A DNA stretch of 43,494 bases from Phoronis australis (Eukaryota > Phoronida > Phoronidae). The notes beneath the pieces are model-generated. The model was given only the letters and a program-made list of their open reading frames with translations. It had not been told where the DNA came from and searched no databases. Within the stretch, counting starts at the first letter, position 1. Every line of letters begins with the position of its first letter. A program made the translations under genes and the position numbers. The stretch spans positions 379,831 to 423,324 of the forward strand of contig NMRA01000175.1 in the NCBI GenBank assembly GCA_002633005.1, in the 5' to 3' direction. Below are positions 36,721-43,494 of this stretch, one piece after another.

Positions 36721-39035
36721 CTAACACTTTATTTTGCACTCACTGGGTTTCAGTGCCTGGACGCTCACTCCGAGCTTGTAGGTGTGCTGTAAAGTGTTAG
36801 CGTAGGCCCAATAGGCACAGGGTACGGGCGGCGCACCATAGGGGGCTGGGGCTATAGCACCCACTTTTTTCAGTGCTGCGCCGCCCATGCAGGCTCTTAT
36901 TTGCAGGGCAGAGATCCCTAAATGCCTGGCGTTTGAAACTGAATCAGCTCTAGCTGAATGCGCTTTGAAAATCGAATTATCAATTCCGGTTGCAGCCATA
37001 ATCTCTTTGAGCCATCATGCTATAGAATGTATCTCAGAAATAGGTGGTTCATTTGATATCGAGTCACTCTCAAATTGACTCTTCTACTTAAATATACTCT
37101 AAAGCAGTTAACCGCACATAGCTTCTCGTTATCGTTAAAAGGGTACAATGAAAATGTTAAGAAAGACCTGTTAGATTCTTTGGTCTTAGTCAGCCCCGCA
37201 ATAGGAATGTTAAGCAGGTCCCAAGGTAGGGTTGATTTTGTGGAAATAGGAGCTTCTGTCGATTGTAGTCAACTCTAACAGCATCACCAGTTTCTGTGGC
37301 AAATCTTTTAGTGACAACTCTTCCTTCTCTGCCAACAATTCTATGTACAGCAGAACGCATCGCACATTCCAAGTGGTGGTGTACCTTGCCCTGGTGGGTT
37401 GTTAAACATTCCTCGCAAGAGGCATTTAATGACCGGGTGTTGGCCTACTAGGGTCCCTTCAAGTGACTGGTGGTATCCGACAAGGATGACCTGAAGCCGG
37501 TGTTCCTAGTAGCATACTCGAGTCCTCTGTGGAACTGGGCTACAAGAAAGTCTGCTATATTTGCCAAAGTGATTTGAAAGGGATCAACCGCTGTTTCACG
37601 ACAGGTGCCTGCGTGCTTTCCGTGTGCTTTCTCGCCGAGTTCACGCAGCAAGGTTGCAATGTCTTCTGAAACCAAGTTTGTTGGACGATGACCCCCGAGA
37701 CTGTGGAAGCTGCACGAGTAAGACTGTTGGCTAGGATTAGGGGATGTGTTTCCCTTCGGAGGACGAAGGAAACGTGGAGCAGTTGGCAAGGGAATTAGCA
37801 AATTGGTGCTCGTGCTCAGGAGCATGGAATACCGTGGTTGATCTGGCCACCATGACACCAGAGAGACTAGTGTCAATGAGGCTAAGCACCGATGAGGCAA
37901 AACGGCGGGAAAGCATATGCGTCTCTGCAGTTCCACTTTAACCTGAAGGCATCCGTTATTATTGCTTGTGCGCCCAACTTCCAACTGGCAAACTTTGTCG
38001 TTTGGGATGTGAAGCTGCCTGCAAAGAGGTCCACCGCAAAAGTCTGCGCATTTTGTCTAGGTGGCTGAATACCTGTCGGCCAGGCATCCACTTGCTCTTG
38101 TCCGTGAAAACTCTGCATAGGTTATCCGCTATGACGTTCTGGTAGGTGGCAGTAATCATGATCCTGTGTGAAAAAGAGTAGTCCCACAGTCCCCATATAT
38201 CTCACTTGAAGCAGAGTTCGGGATCGCGGACATCCGATTTTGTTTGTTTGAGCCACTGACGCCGTGTTGTCGATTCTTAAGTGCACATCACAGTTTGTCC
38301 TTTCTCTGCACAGCACTGAATGGCAAAGGAGACTACCTTGAGTTCTAGCACATTGATGTGTTCCAAGGCTTCTGATCGGTTTCACTTTGCACTCCGCTCC
38401 CCAGACCTTTTGTTAAGCATCAGTGGTGATGATCAGGTGGGACAGGGGGTAATAATTGACTTGTCATTACATTGTCGGAAGTAATGTAGTCACCATCGGA
38501 TCTCCTTGTTGCAATCCGGTGTCAACTTGCGACGTTCCATGAACAGGTCTCGAAATTTCTGCATATGCAGCTGCCGATAGTGTAAAGGCGCTGGGAACAC
38601 TGCCAGAGTGGATGCCCTGAGCTGTCATATGAGCTGTGACAGATCCCTGACTGTAGTTGTTGTTTGGTCAAGTATTTGTTGGCACTTGTACAGCTTTGTT
38701 ATTTTCTCTTCTGGCAGGGACAGGTTCACAACCAGAACGAAACCCAGGTATTCTATTGTCTTAGTGCCTGAAAGTTGCGATTTTTTCCCAATTTATAACA
38801 AACCATAACATCTGAAGGAGCCAGAGAGCCGAGTTCCTGTCAGTTGCTAGTTTTTCCTCTTTTGGTGCAGTATGTTAATGCCGTCGAGATAATAAACAGC
38901 CAGACACCCATTTTTCGCAAGAATGTCACAGCTAGCTTCAGGAGCTTTTTGAACACTCGAGGGGCTGATTTGAGTCCAAAAAGGCAAACCTGAACCTCGT
39001 GCATTGTTAGGTTCCAAGCGACGAGTAAATGTCAA
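36721..39035 (-). mobile_element. Decayed tyrosine-recombinase (DIRS-like) retrotransposon
   Basis: On the minus strand, in transcription order: end of a reverse transcriptase with YYLDGINIL at about 38870 (the catalytic YLDD has become YLDG); RNase H (LRIDNTASVA within 38122-38385, then NVIADNLCRVFTDKSKW within 37959-38159); a VDLFAGSF ... AYAFPPF segment (37882-38118) typical of these elements; recombinase SAM-like N-terminus (DPFQITLANIADFLVAQF, 37448-37700); and recombinase catalytic AHSARADS (His-x-x-Arg) at about 36940. Frame changes and stops separate the pieces, so it is dead. Element ends are not resolved. Confidence 0.85.
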
Positions 39036-39151
39036 TTTGTCAGTTACTTAATGGGTTTTGTATTATCTGCTCTAGACGATTTATCTTTATTTTGCAAACC
39101 ATAAGTTATGTTAACGCTTTTGGACCTAAATGTCTTGCTCATAAAAATCCT

Positions 39152-39425
39152 CACGTGGCCCTCGTGACCCGGGGATAGGGGGAATCCCTGCCTAATTTTT
39201 AGGACATCACTGAAATGCCCATGTGGCCGGGTAGATCCCCACCGCAACCTGGGGATAGGGGGAATCCCTGCCTATTTTTAGGTCAATGTCAATGAAAGTG
39301 CCCATTTGGCCAGCTAGCCCCCGCCGTTAGCCAGGCCAGGGATAGGGGGAACCCCTGTCCAATTTTTTTTAAGGTCAACATCATTTCAATGCCCACGTGA
39401 CCGGCATACCCACGCCGCTCGGGCA
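39152..39425. repeat. 68-91 bp minisatellite, three to four units
   Basis: Units start CACGTGGCC/CATGTGGCC/CATTTGGCC/CACGTGACC at 39152, 39220, 39303 and 39394, each followed by GGGATAGGGGGAA, CCCTG, a T-run and AATGCC. Units vary in length by small indels. It abuts the upstream side of the minus-strand retrotransposon and may be its 5' untranslated repeat array. Confidence 0.8.
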
Positions 39426-39699
39426 TTACATTCGGGAACCCAATGGTGGTCCGCCTAAGCATAAAACTGGCTTGTTGTCGTACTCACACAATTATTCCAC
39501 TTCAAAGTTATGCTCAGAATAGGACATGTGGGATAGGATGAAGAGTGCTGGGAAAGACAAGAAAGGCAGACTAAGTCAGCGCTTTTTTGAGTTATACGCA
39601 CACGGCAGCATTAGCTCATCTGGCACATTTCACACACTGAATTGAACACGTTGATGTTCAGCTGAATACAAAGCTAATACCTGGTCAAGTCATGCAAGA

Positions 39700-41270
39700 T
39701 CTGAAGGAGCACTCGAGAAACACGGAAGTCATGAAAATCCTTTTCGATATGAGAAGCCTGGGTAGACAACAGATTGCTTTCCGGGGACGTAGTCATGACG
39801 AGAATGGGAATTTCAAATACAGATTGTCAAGCCTGCAGCACGGCATACAGTAACAACAATTTGAAAATGTGGCTTTCGGACGATGTTTCCAAACCATACA
39901 TTGCCATGTACTTATCATGGCAGATATTTCCCCTGACACTTCCAGATAGATTGGTAGTTGTTGTCAGGTATGTGGATGATGAAAACATGAGCCAAGAGAG
40001 AGTTCTTGAGGTGAAGGAAGCCTACTGGCGACGGCCAAGTAAGGGAAATTCTCGAGTCTTTGGAAACTAGAATTTCGGCAACAAATGAGTTGGTGTTTCA
40101 ATCGCACGATTTCACTGCTTTTTGTCAGTATCATGTCAGGGGGCACAGAACTGTCTACAAAGTTTGTTCGATCGCTTAACCCCACACATACCCTGTCAAG
40201 GATTCCGCTCCAATTCGTTCAATGAACACTGTTGCAAGATAACTGTGTTTTCCAGCATGTATGAACTACTGCAAGAATTGTACGTCTTCTTCAGCAAAAG
40301 CTGCAAACGACATGATGTACTGATGTCAAGCAAATTATAAGCTGCTGAAAACGCACTTACATTCCGAAAGTATCTAAAACTCGTTGGGTGCATTCTAGTG
40401 AAATATTTGAATCTGTGTGGAGATCGTTTGAGCCGATAGTGACGTACTAAGTGCCATTTCAGGCATGGAGAACATAGATAACGCAACTCAAGCAGGAGCT
40501 TACCTCTTTGATGAGAAAAATGCTGAAGCACAATTTCATCTTTGCTTTGGTGTTCATGCGTGTGAAGAAGACAAAACTTCTGCCTACAGCGCTACAGAAG
40601 GAAGAGCTTAATATCGTGGATGCATTGAAACTAATCGATGTAAATGTTTCATCGTTCTTGTGAATCAGGAATTCCACTGAAGAAATAAATGCTGAGTTCG
40701 ATTCCAGCATCCGATTTGCCAGACATTGAGAAAGAGTTTGCGGACAAAAGGACGAAGCGTATACCAAAACGGCTTGACCATAGCGCTTCAACTTCAACAG
40801 CTCTGTGTTTCCAAGAAACATACCGAAGATGAATGATTGAGGATCTTGATACGCTGGCTAGCGGGTACAGAGACAACAGTACGTTGCCTTAATTTTTGAA
40901 CCTCTAGCTAAATTATTTCAACTACCTCTTACAGTCCCTACAGAAGAGGAATTCTTGGCAATTTATGAGTTGTTTCCCCTATTGATAAGGCAAACATGAA
41001 AGCTAATTATGACATCTTCACCAAGTACGTCCTTTATGGAAGTCATCGCTTTACACAGTATAGCGGCGTGTGTAACTTCGCTTTCAAGAATAAAAGGATC
41101 TTCCCGTACGCGTGAATCTACAATTAATTTCCATTGTCCCTGTTAATGTGGCTAAAGACTAGAGAACTGTCAGCAAAATGAAAATTATCAAAAATTGCCT
41201 CCGTATGAATGACGAGAGACTGGACGACCTAATTGTTCTTGCAACTGAAATAGGGATTTGACAGATACCA
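39700..41270 (+). pseudogene. Decayed hAT (ZMYM/DUF4371-type) transposase
   Basis: Fragments in consistent order on the plus strand, in shifting frames: RQQIAFRGRSHDENGNF (39763-39815), matching the R-Q-G-L-A-F-R-G-H-D block; RLVVVVRYVDDENM (about 39950-39990), the Q-L-x-x-x-x-R-Y-V-D block; LLQELYVFFSKSCKRHDVL (about 40266-40322), the F-F-S-S-S-x-K-R block; and VNVAKD, TVSKMKIIKNCLR, ERLDDLIVLA (about 41140-41250), the hATC dimerisation end. Stops occur throughout. No terminal repeats found. Confidence 0.75.
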
Positions 41271-41349
41271 TAAGCGCTGAAGCCATGATCGACTTCTGGA
41301 GTAAAAAAGAACAGGAGGCTAAAGACAAAAATCGCAAGCTTGTAATGTT

Positions 41350-42540
41350 CCAATGACTTCTCACAAGTCTACAGGTCAGTTTTTTGAAAACTTGAAACAA
41401 AAGTACGGTATGGAACTCTAGATGAAGATGGTAACGTTTAATCAACCCTTTTGCTTAACTGTCCGACCGCCGTTTTCTTGCCATGAATAAATCTTTTGAT
41501 ACTACGAATGTTTTTGAGTGAGCTAATCAGGGAAACTATCTAACAAGATACAGTTTCGTTGAAATACCTCCAACCGAATGTAAGTGTAGACTAGCCTATA
41601 TAGTAAATTACAAGAAAAGTTCCATTAATTGTCGTTATTCCCGTTGATTCACATTGTTGGATAAAGCAGTCTGCACCATCATTCTTGGCTTTCAGCGAAT
41701 TTGTAGGGCACTTACGCTTTATGACAACCCCCCACCCCCCCAAAAAGAGCAGAACTACTAGTTTCAACCCTGTTCGAATATCTCGAGAATGGTACGTAAG
41801 TCGTATATAGTGAAGGACTCGACATCTCCATAACGCTAAATCGTCGTGAGAGACCGTCCGGAGTTGGAATGTGGTACTGCAACTCGGTCTGGGCTAGCGA
41901 AAAGAAAAGTTCTTCTGTGAGCCTACACCATGGTGTGATAAACGAGAGTAGTTGTACTTGCCGCGTTAGCTGCAGGTATCATTATCTCTTTTATGACACA
42001 AAATGTGTGACTGGGCAAAGCTTTTTCAAATTAGTGTACATAAACCAGTGGAGCGTCAGATCGCTGAGGTCCCAGTCAACCTCTCGGCAATTCTACGTTA
42101 TGTCAACTTCCTGCATGTTAGCGCTTGAAAAGATCTATCCACTAAATTTCTGACTGATCCATCAAGGCCCGGATGCCGAAGATAGTACGGCACAAAAACT
42201 AAATTAATTGGAGAACAGTCATGGGAAAATCCCGAATAACTACACCTAGAGAAGTCACTGGCACACAGTCGATCATCCCGAGGCCTAACCCGGCTGCGAA
42301 ATCGTTTCACTCCACAGAAAAAAAATCAGAAATCCCTGTAGTTCGAGTTCTGGGCTCTGCAAACCAAACTTCAATGAAAAATTGAATGGCCGCCGCAACG
42401 TCCTCCAGTTGCTTCCGATTTCGACCAAAATCAATACGTTTCGACTGAGCCGTATCATCATGGCGCGGCTACAACAGACGACCCAAAAGTCAGGTGAGAA
42501 TTACTGCCAACAGAGTTGAAGCACCGTCAGGTGACGAAAT
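41350..42540. other. Unassigned sequence
   Basis: No gene supported. Short frames on both strands (for example 41869-42153 plus, 42098-42310 minus) have no domain I recognise; decayed transposon sequence is likely. There is a short C-run at about 41731-41740. Confidence 0.4.
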
Positions 42541-42758
42541 GCGTCATTCGCCCTTGATGTTCCCATTTGTTGCGTGTTGTGAGGCGTCAGTTGAGTGGTT
42601 AGGTGTAAACGACTGCTCTTATATGATAGGACTGGCGGGAACATAGGCAGCGTCATTCGCCCTTGATGTTCCCATTTGTTGCGTGTTGTGATTCGTCAGT
42701 TGAGTGGTTAGGTGTAAACGACTGCTCTTATATGATAGGACTGGCGGGAACATAGGCA
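42541..42758. repeat. 109-bp direct tandem duplication
   Basis: 42541-42649 and 42650-42758 are the same 109 bases (starting GCGTCATTCGCCCTTGATG, ending CATAGGCA) with only two clustered substitutions (GAGGCGT versus GATTCGT). No gap between copies, so a recent tandem duplication. Confidence 0.95.
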
Positions 42759-43494
42759 TCACCCGTGCCGGGTCTCTCCGCCGCAACGGGGCTCCCTATC
42801 GCTGCTATATCTCAGTGTTCAAGCTGCGTTGATTCTGTTGGAGCTGAGTAGTCTTTGAAAGCCTAGCTAGTGAAATTGTGTAAGTATAACGGAGCAAAGA
42901 AACAAACAAAAAACAAATTTTATGACAAAACAAGTTGACGAACTCTTCAGGTTGACTGATGATTTCACCTGAACTTTAAAAGGGAACTGTAATTTATTCT
43001 GAATAAATTCTGGATAGTTTTCTATGAATTGTTGATTAATTTCACAAATAATTCAACACCAAAAATTAAACTTATATTCTCTAACGAAGCTAAAAAAATT
43101 ACCGGCTTGGAGCGCAGCTTAGTCTCGTGACGTATTTGGCGGGGGCAAAGTCACTGTCCTGTGTTAGCGTGCAATCAAGTAGCGTTTTTCATCTTGTCGG
43201 AATAAGAAATTTTAGTGTGAAATGCCGGGTCACCAGGGATACCTGTTTGAGCCGAGGCAACACAAAGTGATACCCAGTCATCGTCATCGTCAGACGAAAA
43301 TTTGCCGGTGCAACTGGTGTCAGTGACTGTGCCGAGGGCAATGTGGACTCTAGCCATCCAGTCAGCCAGCTGTCAGCCAATACTCCGGCAGCTCTGTAAA
43401 CTTGAAGGGTTGGTAAGTTACCTACTGTAGCTGTATGAAGACTATCGTACCACTGTGTGTTGAGCTCCGTTAACCCCGAAATTTCAGACAGCCG
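42759..43494. other. Right-hand edge, no gene called
   Basis: Contains a CpG-rich patch at 43105-43150 and about 43245-43345. This could be the start of a neighbouring gene or transposon, but no exon can be supported before the window ends. Confidence 0.35.

Overview
The window is intron-rich animal genomic DNA. It has long AT-rich introns, GT-AG exons of 36 bp to 1.8 kb, decayed transposons and one ambiguous base (22023). The fossil elements (a tyrosine-recombinase retrotransposon, hAT-type transposase debris, short MITEs with CAGTGGCGGAT-like ends) and the absence of an olfactomedin domain point to an invertebrate metazoan, possibly a marine deuterostome. I cannot fix the species from sequence alone.

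One plus-strand gene dominates (about 1809-32857). It encodes a latrophilin-type adhesion GPCR (ADGRL/CIRL family). I rebuilt it exon by exon from splice sites and reading phase. In order it has the C-terminal half of a galactose-binding lectin (SUEL/RBL) domain, a roughly 600-residue Thr/Gln-rich mucin-like stalk, a HormR domain, a GAIN domain with a complete GPS cleavage motif, seven transmembrane helices and a long cytoplasmic tail carrying the latrophilin SMPNL motif. All chosen exons join in frame and encode about 1945 residues from the lectin exon to the stop. The signal peptide and first half of the lectin domain must lie upstream of the window.

The most striking feature is a built-in isoform generator with three phase classes. 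(1) Three tandem versions of the same lectin half-domain exon (1809-1918, 2138-2244, 3957-4066) all enter in phase 2 and leave in phase 1, so skipping all of them or including two breaks the frame; among usual choices only one of three is readable. (2) Four consecutive symmetric phase-2 cassettes (18256-22426) can add up to 143 residues to the third intracellular loop, and direct joining of the flanking exons gives a short, canonical latrophilin loop. (3) Phase-0 mini-exons in the cytoplasmic tail (36 bp, plus weaker 45 and 57 bp candidates) and a phase-1 mini-exon in the stalk add further choices. Together these would let one locus vary ligand-binding lectin, stalk length, G-protein-contacting loop and tail.

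Region by region: 1-1808 is intron or flank with a 157-bp MITE; 1809-4066 holds the alternative lectin exons; 4639-6435 the stalk exon with three 15-bp minisatellites; 8123-14466 stalk end, HormR, GAIN and GPS; 15702-23156 the 7TM core with ICL3 cassettes and a TTAA-flanked MITE; 23566-32857 the tail; 32858 to about 33375 the 3' UTR. From 33.7 kb to the end I find no convincing host gene. That part holds a short MITE, CpG-rich sequence between hAT-like ends, a minus-strand YR retrotransposon fossil (36721-39035), an 80-bp-class minisatellite, a plus-strand hAT transposase fossil (about 39700-41270) and a 109-bp tandem duplication.
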